NCBI RefSeq assembly: GCF_000708205.1
Contig: NW_014575559.1
Coordinates: 63,373-127,372, forward strand
Origin: Mixia osmundae IAM 14324
Taxonomy: Eukaryota; Basidiomycota; Mixiomycetes; Mixiales; Mixiaceae
Length of the DNA: 64,000 nucleotides
Reading direction: 5' to 3'
Under the pieces are notes generated by a model. The model had not been told where the DNA came from and ran no database searches. It saw only the letters and a list, made by a program, of their open reading frames with translations. Each line of letters starts with the position of its first letter. The stretch's first letter is position 1. Below are positions 46,260 to 58,995 of this stretch, in pieces. The position numbers were made by a program, and so were the translations under genes.

Positions 46260-49200
46260 TTATGCGCTAGCTGCCAGCTGGAATGGACACGCGAGATCGG
46301 ACAGCTGTGTGTTCGCGGTCTTGCTGCCGATGATTCCAACAATAGACATTGACAGATGCACGACGAGATTGAGGCCAGGACGAGTGACGCCTGTATAGCT
46401 CTTCGAGCAGCCCTTGTAAATATCTTGGACTATGAACATCCGTCAGAACGGCAATGACAGGACAGCGAGGGACCCACACGTCGTATCGGTATCGTTGTTA
46501 GCCTGATACGCAAAATGAATAGGCAGAGCGACGGTGCTCTGAGCCTTGCCCGGCAATGCGAGACCCGTTTTACTCCCCGTCGCGATGACGGCATTGGTGT
46601 TAAGATCTTTGATCGAGGCACTCAAGCTCGAGAGATGGATCGGGATATAATTGTCTGTTGAGTCAACTGCTGACAGGGTCAGTGCCGCGCAATACGTCGT
46701 TCCCAAGTGAACGCACAAGCCAAATTCAGAACGCCATGCCAATCAAAGGTGGCGGGCGGCCCGTGGCTGAAGACAGGATCGGCATATGTCGTGTCAAGCG
46801 CAAGAGGCTGGCTCGTGCTGATCAGGACCGAAGGTGTTCTCGGAATGACGAAATAGAGCGTGATGCCGAGCGCAACGATGATCGCGAAGAGGACGCATAC
46901 ACCATGCCGCCATCCGAACCAGCCACACAGCTTACGCTCTCCGCGCTGCCATTCACCAAGCTCATTGACTGCAACGCCGGCCTTGCTCTGTCGGAATTGC
47001 GACTTCCTTGCCTCCTTGCGAGCCATTCGGCCTTCATCAGCTGCCCAATCCGTGCCCAACACAGGCATACTTGACAAGACTACGTCCTTGTAATCGCCGC
47101 TAATCAGGTTCGTAGATGACGCGTTGGCCGCCCGAAGATCCAGGGATGCGTCTTCGCGCGTCGGGTCTGACAAGTTTCGTTGCCTGTCACTTCGAGCGAA
47201 TTAGACTATGTATCAATGCTATGCTACAGAGACTAACAAGCTCGTACTGCGAACTTCCTGGGCGACGGTGCTGTACGGCCTTGACACGTTGTCAAAATCG
47301 CCTCGAACGTCAAATGTGTTGAGCGGTAGCGAAGCTGTCCGCACGTGGCGATCGCGGTGATTGGCAACAGCAGCGACATTGCTTTGTGCTCGTTGACGAT
47401 CGCTATGGTATTGCATCGATTTGGCTTGGCTAGCATTGTACGAAGAGTAGCGCTGGTGACCCTGATGGGTCGAGTAGCGCGGAGCTGACGTGCTCTCGCG
47501 ATTCGGAGCTGCCGAAGAGCGCCGCGAATCTGATTTCGTTTTCCTCCGAGCGCTCTCGCTCATCGTTGGCGAAGCCGCGCGTATACGAGTATTGGCTACG
47601 TCGGCGTTACCCCATGTAGATCTGGCACTGTGTACTGACACGGGCGAGGCAGGTCTGCTGCCAATCAAGGACGAGCGCTGTCGCTCTTCATCTGGCCCGG
47701 ATACACGCTCGTGCGAGTTCTGGAAGCTTGTAGCAGTTTGAGGGCGCTGCACGATTCGCGAAGATCTGTTAGAGCTTGGCTGAGCTGGTTGTACACTTCT
47801 GAAATGAGCCTGGTGGAAGTTTCTAGGGTCGAAAGAGGACATCTGCGCTGTACGGTAAGGATGATCCATCTGGCGATTGATTCCGATCTGTACGGTGTCT
47901 CGACGCTTGATAAGAGCCGAGCGACTCGTAGCCAGAGCCGAATGCCGTTGGTGGCTTGTACTGACGTCGTGTGAGGCTCGCGAGAAGACGGTCGGGACGA
48001 GCGGCACGGGCAGAGGGGGCAGATCAACACTTTGACCTCGCCAGGCACGCGTACCTGCGCGTTCTACCTTGATTGTGCTCTCCGAGTGATCGCTAGACCG
48101 TCTCTTGCGTCTCCAGAAGGCTTCCGGTAACAAGGGCTTTGACCAAATGCGTGAGCGCTTCAATTGCTCTACCGGATTATGCGGTTTTTCGAGGTCAGAT
48201 TTAGGGCTTTGTACGTCGTCTACGATGCTCTCGCGCGATACACTTGAACGGATCGCAGATCGATCAAGTGGCAGAGTCTGGAAGCGCGCTTTGGAGCTGT
48301 CAGTAGGTTCCGAGGAGTACCGCCAATCTTTCGCGAGGCTATAAGAAAGGCTTGCAGGCTCGGGTTCAACGAGATCTGGCGTGACTGTTCGCCAAACGCC
48401 AGAAAGCGGGTTCAGACCAGGCAAGAAAGGTGCAGGAAGAGGCGAATCTGCTCGCTCTATAGGACTGGTGATCAGACGACGCTGAAGTACTGCTGCAGAG
48501 CTCTTATGCTTCGGTCGAGGCGGCGGTGTAGGCGCAAAGTCACTAAGAAAGTCGGAGCTGTACTGCGATGGGCTGTCAGGGACCGGAAATACTCGCAAGC
48601 CAGTCTCCGAGGCAACGACAGATACTCGATCGCCAGGACGAGGAGCAACAGACGAGAAGCTTTCTCTGAAGATGGATGAGCCAGCAAAGTACGGTTGTGG
48701 CGCCTTTGAGGCTGCGGTCTGAAAAGTGTCTCGACTGAATCTCTCGTTCGCCGATGACTGGCTGCTACTGGAAGTAATAGACTCTGTTCGATAGGATGAA
48801 CGACCCGGAGATCTGAATCGAGGATCTTGTATCAGTAAACTGATCTTGCGAGGTTGGGGCGCGACGAGGATCGGCGCAGAGGCTGCCCTTTGCCGTGTCG
48901 GATCTGTCAGCCCACTAACGCTGAGTTTCGCAAATTCTACAGTGGTTGACGGAAGAGGAAGGGCAGCAAGCTCGTCGGCGGTATCAGGCACGGTCAACGT
49001 GAGATCCGGAGGCGTGTGATCGGGCGCGCTGCCTTCGCTTGACGCGTTTGCTTGCAGGTGCTCCTCAGGCTTATATTTGGACGTCTGAGACGGACTACGC
49101 TCGACGGTACGAGACGACCGCTTGGTGACGAGGAGCGGGCTTGTCGGGCGCTGCAGATAGCAAAGCGAAGACGGCTCCTTATTGATGCTGTTCGAGCCAG

Positions 49201-49682
49201 AGCCAAAAGCAAACGAGTTGCTACTCCGCTTGCTCTGATTGCCACTTGACGCCTGGCCAGACAGGTGGGAATATGAGGCCTTGTCGCTGAGCGTCGGTGC
49301 TTGGACTTGAATCGACAGACGAGACGAGTCTCCTGATTCTGATGCAGATTCTTCGAAGGACCAGCGAGATGCGTCCTTGCGGCCTTTCTGCGTGTCTAGC
49401 CGCGCGCTACTACTGACAGTCGATCCACTCGCTCGCTGAGCTCGAGGGGATAGCGGCTCGTGGCGGAGATGCTCTTCAGCTTGGAGCGCGGGCGGCGCAT
49501 CTGGGCGGTCTGTGCAGCGTACACGGAAAAGATGAGCATTCAAGCAAGCCACTGCGGGAGAACTGACGTTGAGATGACTGTGAGGCACCTTCGTCGCCTT
49601 GCATGTTTGGAGCAATCGATTGCACTCCTTGACGATCGACAAGGTCGCTTGGCGCAGCTTCCTTGTCATTTGCTTGCGACAT
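46260..49682 (-). CDS. Serine-rich single-pass membrane protein with LEA2-like domain
   Basis: Exons complement(46260-46429, 46478-46666, 46717-47183, 47238-49509, 49589-49682), 1063 residues. About 790 N-terminal residues are disordered, rich in Ser, Arg and Pro with many SPxx sites. After WQRGERKLCGWFGWRHG comes one membrane helix (VCVLFAIIVALGITLYFVI). The outer part of about 220 residues has PSVLIST, STDNYIPIHLSSLSA, STVALPIHFAY and RPGLNLVVHLSMSIVG, the strand pattern of LEA_2-like domains found in uncharacterised fungal membrane proteins. The 47184-47237 intron joins the two halves, which could otherwise be called as separate genes. The start MSQANDKEA was chosen as the only ATG that splices in frame; the 79-nt first intron is long for this genome. 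Confidence 0.75.
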
Positions 49683-49914
49683 TGGCGCGGCCGGCTGTGA
49701 GGAGCTTTGGTACTTCGAAGCGATGCACAAAGACCGCAAGTAGAAAAGAGGGTGACAATGAGACGGAGGAGCAGGAGACGCTCCAACGGAGCGATTGCCT
49801 GGCAATTTTCATCTCATCCGGCACGGCGTTTCATGCCCGTGCGCGCGTTGCTACGCCAGAGACAATGTTGCATCTTGTGGGGCAGGCGATAGCTGAGGCC
49901 GTAGCCGCAGCGCG

Positions 49915-50966
49915 TCAGGCGATGGCCAAGATGCTCGCAAATGCCGCAGCGGTGAGCGCGCCGACGACAAAGGAGGAAAAGATGACGCTGCGGCGGGCCG
50001 GAACATACATATCCCTCGTCAGTGCCTCCTGCACGGCAAAGTAGCGGTGGAAGCCAAGGGCGAGGAAGACGAGCGCCAGGAGAAGAAAGGTTCCTCCGAT
50101 GGGCTTGCCTTGACGCGCGATTTGTATCAGTCGAGTGTCTGAGGGGCTGAATGATATCACTGACCTAGACGACGATAGCGTAGCTTCTCGCTGGCCTGTG
50201 AAGTAATCATCGAGTCTATCTCTACCTGTTGTGCGATCACAACGTTTGTGAGCGCGCGGACAGCGGACAGCAGCATTTGCTCTGTCGCGTCTGTATCTGA
50301 AGAGCCTTGTCGCGCCATCAAGGATGCATCTGGCTGTGCTTCGGCCGGGATGAACAGAAGTGATTGGACATGAGCGAGCGCGGACTGGGCGACTGCTGAA
50401 GATGGCGCATTAGCACTACCGCTACTGCCGTTTTCGAGGATGGTGGACAGACGAAAAAGCTGCGTCACCGCTGCGAGTTGCGAGACAACGTCATCCGGAG
50501 CTCATCAGGTCGGAAGCAGACACTGACCGACGCCGATGGACGCTAGCGACAGGCTTGATCTAAGCCAGGCGAGCACGGTACGTTCATTCGCCAAATGATC
50601 TCGCGCGACGGACCCCTTATTGACGAGCTCGAGCGTCACGTTCTGGCGCTTGTACCAAGCTTTGCCCTTCGCTAGCGTCGTGTGAGACCATCCTTGGTCT
50701 ATCGCTGGCTTGCTTCTGTCGTCCACTGCAGAGCTCGAGCCGCTCACTACTTCGCCATTCGGATGTCGGTCTGAGCCGAGCTGTACGCCTGCTTGGAATC
50801 TCTGACGCTGCTGTAGAGACTGCTCCATATGCGAAGATGACTGCTGTTGTCGCTGGGCTGTCGCCATGTCGTCGGCAAACAGTTGTAGCGAGTTGGCGGT
50901 CAGACTCGATGGTGCTGCATGTCGCTGTCGCGCTAGGACCTGCTCTACGCATGAGCGATCAGTCAT
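49915..50966 (-). CDS. DUF202 (YidH-like) membrane protein
   Basis: Exons complement(49915-50108, 50165-50470, 50528-50966), 312 residues. The DUF202 signature SVARDHLANERTVLAWLRSS leads into the first helix (SLASIGVAVTQLFRL); a variable loop follows; then RRLGKPIGGTFLLLALVFLA and a C-terminal helix (VVGALTAAAFASILAIA). Proteins of this family, including vacuolar transporter chaperone subunits in yeast, have three helices; the role of stand-alone fungal members is unclear. The second intron is uncertain: the best model ends in CAAG rather than CAG (50109-50164, 56 nt), because the obvious CAG would give a 26-nt intron. The start ATG at 50966 precedes a Gln/Ser-rich tail of about 100 residues. 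Confidence 0.8.
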
Positions 50967-52049
50967 GGATCATCCAGCCAACAAGGCGGCGACTTGCATA
51001 GGCCCGCGAGAATGAGCCAAGGACGAAGCAATGCAGCAATGGCGTGCTCACAGTGATCGAGCCTGCCGCGTGCAGACGTCCCCCCTTCGTCCCCTCAATG
51101 CACGCCAGGGCCACGTCCCGGACCAGCCTCATGAGAGTCTCTGAAGTCTGACCAAAGCATCGGTGACGCACTGAACCGAGAAGCGCTCCCATTTGTCCCT
51201 CTGTTCGGTGTCGACACGCTGTGATTTGCTCACTTTGCCTATCGAGCTATCTGATGACGATACGAACAACAATGAACCTCAAGAGCACGGCTGTGCTCAG
51301 CTAACTCGCTCAGCTACTTGACATAGCCTGCCACATGCATCATCATCACCTCGGGTCCACGTAGAACGTGAGGAAGCGCTCATGAATGATTATACCAGCC
51401 AAAAACCGAGCCCCTCCTGGCCGCTCGCTTCCCGCTCTCATTCTCGTCTTGCTCACAAAGAGTGCGATCACCACGCCCTTTGGGGTCAAGCGTATTGCTG
51501 TATCTGCCTGCGGCGCACAGCTTAGAGGCGGAGATGGCGTGGTTTACCGATCCTTGTCGAAGAATGACTATCAACAAACGAGATCCTGCCTGCTCTGCGC
51601 ATGGGTGAGCGCAATGTGTCTTGTACAACTCTAAGCATCTCGCGGATCTACCAGCTGTGATGAAGTCACCGTCGAACGCAATGTCCTTGCTCACCCACCA
51701 AATGTTCTGAGATTGACGAGCGGTAAGACGATCGGAGACGTTGCAGTCTGGATCTGCTCGCAGCGCGCTGACGCACGGAGCCTGGCTACGAACGCTTAGG
51801 AGCCTAGGACACGCCTGCTGAGTCGCGAACTACAGCGCCTTGTGGCTGCTCAGGGACAGGCCGCTTTCGCCTCGTCAGCAAGTCAGTCCACGCAGAGTCA
51901 GAAGGGGCGGGCCGATCGCGTCCTGTGCGAATGCGGCTCTGTCTTCGTCCGCTGCGGAGGACTATCCGACGAGGAACAACGTGTTTTTCCAAGTCGACTG
52001 GACCAACCGAGAATGACGTCAATCACATATGATGGATGACATGCACGCT
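50967..52049. other. About 1.1 kb without a recognised gene
   Basis: This is the longest gap between genes in the window. It sits upstream of the DUF202 gene and downstream of the sorting nexin gene. Open frames of 60-105 residues occur on both strands (for example 51382-51660 plus, 51380-51694 minus), but none shows a domain, signal peptide or convincing intron set. No tRNA arm or repeat was seen. A long promoter, a non-coding RNA or a very divergent gene are all possible. Confidence 0.4.
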
Positions 52050-53845
52050 CTACGAGTACAACAGCTGAGGTGGGTCAGGAATCTTTAGGATCTCTGCTTT
52101 AGCTTCTTGCCACTGCTCGAGATTCTGTTGAGCCCAGTCTTTGTGGTTGTTGACAAAGGCGAGACACATCTCTCTAAAGTCTGCAACCTTCTGACGCTGG
52201 AAACGATCGAGATCGGCCTGGATGGTCTGGCTGGCAAAGACGAGATCTTGTTCGGTCGAGAGGAGGCCTTCGCGCAGTTGTGCAATCGTATCTTGCGTTT
52301 TACCAATACTGTTCCGTCTGGTCGCCTCGGGATCGTTGTCCATGATGTTCTGGATGGAATGACTGAGCGAGCCTAAGAAGCCGAAGGAGCCAGCGCGACG
52401 ACTGGCAGAGCTCGTGGAGTCTGTCCTTCCATGCATAGCGCTCGAAGCAAGATCATTGTTGGCTTCGTCTTGAGGCCCTTCCTCGCTCGCTCGCGAGCTA
52501 TGTTCGACCTCACCTTGGCTGTCGAGCGGTCTGACACGAGAGCTCGCTCGATCAAGTGCCGAGTCTAGCCGCCTCGCTTCTGCTTCTGTGCGCTCGAGTT
52601 CTTCCAGCTGGACGCGCTTGGTCTCGAGGACATCACGCGTCATCTCAAACTGCATGTGCTTGTTGTGCCTGAACTTGAGCAAGCCCTTGATTATCGTGCT
52701 GAACTGCGCGTATTCTGCCAGAGGTTCAGTGAAGGTCTTTTCCCACTCTTGCAAGAGCACGTTAGTGTGAACATAGGTTGCGTCGACCGCTTGGCCGGTC
52801 TTCTCGATCGCAGGCGCAAGGGGTTCGCCTTCGGTCAACGCGAAGCCGTTCATGATGGCGCCCAGCTCGGCGTGATCGGCAGAGAAATCCGCCCATCGCT
52901 TCATGAGACGGCGGTTGATGCGCTCCATGCTGGTGGTAAGATGAGCAGAGAACTTGGCGGTGAAGGCTTCAGAGTCAAGAAAGCGCTGGTCTGGCTCCTG
53001 CGGCAGTTGACCCGTAGACGGTAGCGGCAGTGAAGCATAGAGTTGCGCAGCGGCGGTGTCGGTCGGATCTCTTGCTGGCGCGCGCAGGGGATTCTTTGGC
53101 AGCTGAGTGACCATGGGCGAATGTGCCACTTCCGCCTGACCTCGTGAGTCAGTACATGTGCCAGCATTGACGTAGACCAGCCTACCCATGGTATATTGCC
53201 TTGCAGGAACTTGATAAAGAGGGCCTCCTTGCTCAGGATGGGGTGTCGGCCGATACGATTGAGAAAGACGGTGAGCATACGTTTGCGACGGGCGATGACA
53301 TTGGCATCTTCTTTGGCTTTGCTCTGCTTGACCGCATAGTCCGAGAGTGTGTGATGGGGCGGGATTGGCGGAATGATGAGGACGGGATACAGCTTGAGTA
53401 AGATGGCACGGAGCGACTCGAATTCGCTGTACCGCCTCCTCGCGTCGCCTTGCTGCGTTGCTGACGCGTCAGTCTGATCTCCGGAGAAGACGAAGACCAA
53501 GCTCACCTCTGATCTGATAAGGTAGACAATGTAGGACGACGATGTACCGCCCTCTGAAGTCTTTTGAGCGTCGATGATCTGTACGTGCGTCATCAGCTCA
53601 GCGTCTGGCAGCATAAGCGCAGGACGTGCCTGAATGGCATCCTTGCGAGACGGATCATCTCTCAGGCGGGGGGACTGCGTCGCCACTGGATGCGGTCGGT
53701 TCGCTTGGATTGGCGGTGTCGAGGGACCCGGTGCAGGGTCTGGCGCGGCCTGCTCATCTTCCTGCTGAAGGGCTTGCCGCTCCTCGGCATGCGATCCGAA
53801 GCCTTCCTGATCGGTCTGGAAGGGATTGTCGTCCATGGCGTCCAT
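52050..53845 (-). CDS. SNX41: Sorting nexin of the Snx41/Atg20 type
   Basis: Exons complement(52050-53135, 53186-53452, 53507-53845), 563 residues. A PX domain (residues about 85-200) binds phosphatidylinositol 3-phosphate; it shows RRRYSEFESLRAIL, the conserved PPIPPHH loop and RKRMLTVFLNRI. A BAR-like coiled region follows (FTAKFSAHLTTSMERIN, LLKFRHNKHMQFEM, LLSTEQDLVFASQTI). The order matches fungal Snx41/Atg20, which with Snx4 recycles cargo from endosomes and supports selective autophagy. The first intron (53453-53506, 54 nt) is a multiple of three with no stop, so an unspliced form would carry 18 extra residues inside the PX domain. The gene diverges from transportin. Confidence 0.9.
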
Positions 53846-54135
53846 GATGGAGGAAGCGATGCTGCTTGGCTTGTACGTGCGGTAGGTACGCTACGCGATA
53901 CGCGTCAAACCTTTTGAGCATCGTCCTGTGCTTGACCGACGAGCAGCTGCTGGTTTTAAGGCGACTTTACCCCGGATTGATGGCCTGTCTGTGTATCTAG
54001 ACGGCTGGACAGAGGCATCCACGACGATCTGTAGACGTCTGAGTGGGCGGCCAAGCCAGCTTGCGGCGACCAGGAGCAGCAGACGATAGCAAAGATAGAA
54101 GTACAAAAGCACATTTGTAGCCGTCAGGGAGCAGG
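53846..54135. promoter_or_regulatory. Divergent promoter region
   Basis: This stretch of 290 bp between the ATGs of the sorting nexin and transportin genes has no supported coding frame. It must hold both promoters. No specific element could be named. Confidence 0.4.
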
Positions 54136-57100
54136 ATGGCAGATTGGACACCGCAGACAGAGGGCCTGACAGAGCTCCTCCACTGCCTTGAGCAGTCGCA
54201 GTCATCGGACAATCAAGTACAAGCTGCAGTCAGAACGGTACGTGCCTAGCCCTGTCATGCTCCTGCTCGCGGCCATCCCAGTCAAAGGAGCTTGTCTGAT
54301 ATTGGGTTGCGCCGCTCAGAGGATCGATCTCTTCAATGCCAACATACCCGACTACAACAACTACCTGGCCTATGTCCTCGTCACGCCCATCGACGGCGTT
54401 CAATCGCAATACAGGAGCGTGGCAGGCTACCTGCTCCAGACGAATATCCGACTCAAGCTTCAGACTTGGCCACCCTCGGTCGTGGAGTATGTTCGCTCCG
54501 TCGTCTTTCGAGGCCTAGCAGATCACGCGCAAGATATCCGGCGAACAGCAAGCTCTGTCGTCGCCTGGCTCACTATCGAGCTCGGCCTGGACAAATGGCC
54601 CGACGCGCTGCCCGAACTCATCAAGCTCTTAGACTCGCCGTCTGTGCCCGTGCAAGAAGTGAGCTGCTCTCGTCGTCCCGCCTGATATTGTGCTGACACC
54701 GTCGCACCTCACTCAAAGGCCGCGTTCAATACTATCGCCAAGATTTGTGAAGATATGCCGAGACAGCTGGAGCAGGCGCAATACAACGGACAGAGACCGC
54801 TCGACTACTTGATACCGAAGCTCATCGCTTCATTTGACTCGGACAATGTCAAGATCAGAATTTTATCACTTCAGGCCATCTCGCCCTTCATCGTCGATCA
54901 GAGTATGCTCAAGACTGACGGCACGCGTCCGCCCACCATGTCGACAAACATAGACGCCTTCCTACAAGCTCTCTTTAAGCGCGCTTCTGACCCTTCGCCA
55001 GACGTCAGGAGACTCGTCTGCTCGTCCATGGTACAGCTCCTCTCGAGCTGGCCGGAAAGGCTGCTGCCCGATCTCGGTCCTGTCGTGGACTACATGCTTC
55101 ACTGCTGCAAAGAGACAGATCCAGATCTAGCGAGAGAGGCATGCGAGTTCTGGCTCGCTTTCGCCGAAGACGCCAATATCTCAGATGCGCTCAAGCCTTA
55201 CTTGGATCGAATCGCGCCGGTCTTGCTCGACGGAATGGTCTACGACGAGGATGAGCTACTCATGCTCGACGAACCCGACGAAGACAACGCTGCTGTGCCC
55301 GATCGACCAGAAGACATCAAGCCTAGATTTGTGCAGGGCCGTCAACACGCTCAGCAGCATGATCCTGCTTCGGCGGAAGCTTCCGGATCTGCTCCGCCCG
55401 CCAATGGCACCTCAAATCAAGACGCAGATGAGGACGAAGAGGAAGAGGAAGATGACGAGGAGGAGGACGAGGATACGTCGTGGACATTGCGCAAATGCTC
55501 TGCTGCAGCGCTCGATGTCCTGGCCAACCACTTCGGCGATGAGCTCTTGACCCTATTGTTACCGCACCTGAAAACGAAGTTATGGAGTGATGACTGGCTT
55601 CAACGAGAATCCGGCATCCTGGCACTCGGCGCTATTGCAGACGGTCTGTCCGATCTCTTGCGATGCAGACCCTTGCTGATGTACATTGGTGCCCGACAGG
55701 CTGCATTAATGGCATCGAGGCGCATCTGCCCGTTCTTGTGCCATACTTGCTTCAGATGCTGCAAGATGCAAAGGTCCGTCGCGACTTCTACATACTTGAG
55801 CCGAGCTGATCAACGCATAGCCGCTGGTACGATCGATTGCCTGCTGGACGCTCGGGAGATACTCCAGCTGGACGATCCCAACGCCCGAGCAACCTGGCCA
55901 CAAGGCGACATATCTTCTACCTGCAGTCGAAGGGCTCCTCCGAATGGTACTCGACAACAACAAACGCGTTCAGCAAGCTGGCTGCAGTGCATTCGCGACG
56001 CTAGTAGAAGAAGCAGGGCCAGAGCTCAACGATTTCCTCGATCCGATATTACGCAACCTCGTAATTGCCTTTGGCAAATATCAGACGAAGAATCTGTTCA
56101 TCCTGTATGATGCTATCGGCACATTATCAGACGCAGTTGGCACGGCTCTGAACAACAAAGCATACATCGACATCATCATGCCACCCTTGATATCGAAATG
56201 GCAGTCGCTACTAGATGACGATCCTGCGATCATTCCGCTACTCGAGGCAAGCCATCTCACTCACTTCCAGCGCCGTGTGTCTGACAAATCGAGCAGTGTA
56301 TGTCATCGGTCGTTATCGCCATCGGCGACGGCTTTGGTCCTTACGCGCAGCCCGTCTTTGAACGATGCGTCCGTATTTGCTCGTCCAGCTTGACAGAGTT
56401 TGCGACATTCCAGAATGAGCCAGCACATAACGACGAGCCCGACCGTACATTCCTCGTTGTGGCTCTTGATTTGCTCAGCGGTCTCACGCAAGGATTGGGC
56501 TCGTCGATCTCACCGCTAGTAGCAAACGTCCAGCCACCGTTATTGACAGTGCTGTCTGCCTGTCTCAAGGTGAAATGATTTGACTCTTCCTGCTCAAAGC
56601 TCACGAAGGAGGCAGCATCCCGATGCGCCAGTGCGGCAATCAGCGTATGCTCTGCTCGGCGACAGCGCGATCTCGTGTTTCCCGCTCCTCGTGCCAGTCT
56701 TGCCAGCGATCATGCCCGATCTTGTCGAGCAAATCGAGCTAGAACCCCATCACGACGTCGTCAGCGTGTGTAACAATGCTTCTTGGGCAGCAGGCGAGAT
56801 CGCACTGAAGCATGGCGCACAAATGGAGCAATTCGCACCTGCCCTGCTAGAACGTCTCATACCGCTCATGGTCTCGCCCAAAGTACCTCGAAGTCTGACG
56901 GAGAACTCTGCGGTCACTATCGGCCGTGTTGGCCTAGTCTGCCCTGCCGTGGTTGCGCCTCACCTCGCGTATTTCATTCAGCCGTGGTACGTCCATCCAC
57001 GGGGCTCATTCCCACAGAACCTGACAGCTGAGCTGCCGCATGTAGGTGTACAGCGCTTGCGGATATCAAGGACAACGAGGAGAAGGATTCGGCCTTCAGG

Positions 57101-57422
57101 GGCATCTGCATGGTCATCCAAGCCAATCCGAACGGCCTCTCAAACGTGAGTACTTGCAGCCCAACAATCGGTTTATGCTGACCTGAGGTGCAGCACTTCC
57201 AATTCTTCCTCAATGCGGTCGCACGCTGGCAGAAACCCTCGCCAGAGCTATTCGAGATGTTCAGAAGTGTATGTTGGCTTCCTGAACGGCCCGCTTTGCG
57301 CTTACAAGTCCACGCAGATCCTAAATGGCTTCAAGTCGGTGAGCGGCGATACCTGGCCAGCGATCATGGAGCAATTCAATCCTGCCATCCGGCAACGCCT
57401 CGCCGAGCGATATCAGGTATAG
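54136..57422 (+). CDS. KAP104: Transportin (karyopherin beta-2)
   Basis: Ten exons (54136-54237, 54320-54658, 54719-55643, 55700-55773, 55821-56246, 56297-56569, 56616-56986, 57046-57145, 57194-57268, 57318-57422), 929 residues. It is a HEAT-repeat import receptor for cargoes with PY-type signals such as hnRNP proteins. Conserved parts are [42 protein letters not shown] before the acidic loop (about residues 380-420), [43 protein letters not shown] and the C-terminal [13 protein letters not shown]. The intron at 56247-56296 is GC-AG (GCAAGC). The first intron, 82 nt, is the longest of the gene. Confidence 0.94.
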
Positions 57423-57480
57423 CAGGCCTAGACTGGAGTCGTAAGCAGCGCTGCAAATCCTTGACAACGTAGCATTCCTG

Positions 57481-58913
57481 CTAGAATCTCTTGTTGTTGC
57501 GCTGAGTCTTCCAGCCTCTGAACGCGATTGCAGCAACGCCGATGACGACCAGAATGGCCAGCCACTTGATGAGAGTCGTGACGAATCTGAGGAATTTGCT
57601 GCCCGCTGATGAAGATGATCTTCGCGAGCGTTTCGGGGCATTCGCACTCGGGCTGTGATAGAGTGCGTTGTAGGCTGACACGGACACGATGTCATGGTCA
57701 TCTGTGGGGAGACATCAGTTGCGTCGTTGCAAACAGACCAAGCACACGCACCGCTCACGTCGCCGGTAGCTGCAGTAAAGCCTAAGAACGGTGAGCCTGG
57801 CAGGGTCAGATTACGTATGACAAAGCATGTCTCGTATTCATCCCAGGCTCGGTGTTGTATCGCGAGCTCAAAGTAGTTGTTGCGAAAGTAGGTCATCTTT
57901 GCTTTTGCAGCTACGTCTGTCCGTCGGAAATCGATCTGAGAACGATAGTAAACGTGAGCAGTGGTCACTTGGGAGCAGGCTCTGGCTTGCCGAGCAGCGT
58001 ATCTCTGATTGTGTGGCTCCATCTGAGCCATGGTCGTAAGAAGTCGTTCCGTCATTATTGATCGCTAGGATCTGCGGGAAAGCCCACTGCATCCTAGTGA
58101 TGAGCAAAGGCGGTGGCAAGAGACGCGGCGCGCACCGAGTGCCTCGAGTTGGCATAGGTATCAAAGAAAATGGCAAGGCCCCTCCATAGATCTGGAGAGG
58201 CTCGTCAATATCAGCTCTGACGTCAGGTGCAGGCGAGCTGAGCGGACCCTCGTTGCCAAAGACGGGGCCTTGCGTGGCGCGTGATGAAGTGAGCCAAACG
58301 GCGAATCCGTCGCCAAAGAGGGTATTACTCTTGCCGTCCACCCTGAACTCAAACTCGATCTCGAAGCCAGTCGGTGTGATGGGTAGGCGAGACCACAGCC
58401 AGCCAGCTTGGGACGGCCTGTCTTGCGTGAGTCGGATGTGCTTGTTGGTGTTGACGATGGCTGTGCCGCCAAAGTCAAACCTGCGTGACCGCCTTCAGCT
58501 TGTCGAGACATCAGAGAAGGGGCAAGCTTGCCATCGATTCTGCAGATCTGCGTCCACGTAGGCTGCAGGCACCGTGAGCATCAGCCAAAGATCATTGACG
58601 TGGCTCGAGCGGCATGAAACTGACGGGCAAAGAGCGAATGACTTCTGATGGGTAGCGTCCGCTCTACTGTCCCCGGTACTCGCGTCTTGTAGTCGGGTGC
58701 GGCGGCTGCTGCTGCTGCAGACTTCTTGTCTGCCTTTTTGGCAAGAGCAGGCCTCGCTACCGTTGACAGCAGTAGCAAAGCCTGAAGCAGGAGCAACACG
58801 CTCGACAGGCCCCGAACACCTTTCCGCCGTGCTCTTCGCTGCCCAGACTGCGCATTGCTTTGGCTGCAATCCGCAAGGGACATCAGATCGTCAGGTTGCC
58901 GGCACTTTCGCAT
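57481..58913 (-). CDS. L-type lectin cargo receptor (VIP36/Emp47-like)
   Basis: Exons complement(57481-57701, 57752-57935, 57991-58086, 58136-58191, 58248-58480, 58532-58562, 58625-58913), 369 residues. A hydrophobic signal (LSSVLLLLQALLLLSTVARPALA) precedes the lectin fold: RWFDFGGTAIVNT, DRPSQAGWLWSRLPI, GDGFAVWL, LAIFFDTYANSRHS, NDGTTSYDHGSDG and AIQHRAWDEYETCFVI. Then come ATGDVSDDHDIVSVSAYN, one C-terminal membrane helix (WLAILVVIGVAAIAF) and a short basic tail with KTQRNNKRF. Such receptors move glycoproteins between the ER and Golgi. Two introns are GC-AG with GCAAGC (57936-57990, 58481-58531). The N-terminal 50 residues before the signal are unusual; a start at 58883 is possible. Confidence 0.92.
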
Positions 58914-58995
58914 GAGAACCAACCTGACGCGACGTCGACTACGGTGCACGCGCGCGAACACACGTAGGCACTGCCCACAAGGAGATGCATGTCAT

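Noticed and set aside
47219-49786. An 855-residue frame as a separate gene from the downstream LEA2-like part
   Set aside because: It begins at a TTG codon, and a good intron at 47184-47237 joins it to the LEA2-like exons in frame.
50139-50164. A 26-nt intron in the DUF202 gene
   Set aside because: It is shorter than any credible intron here; a 56-nt alternative gives a better protein.
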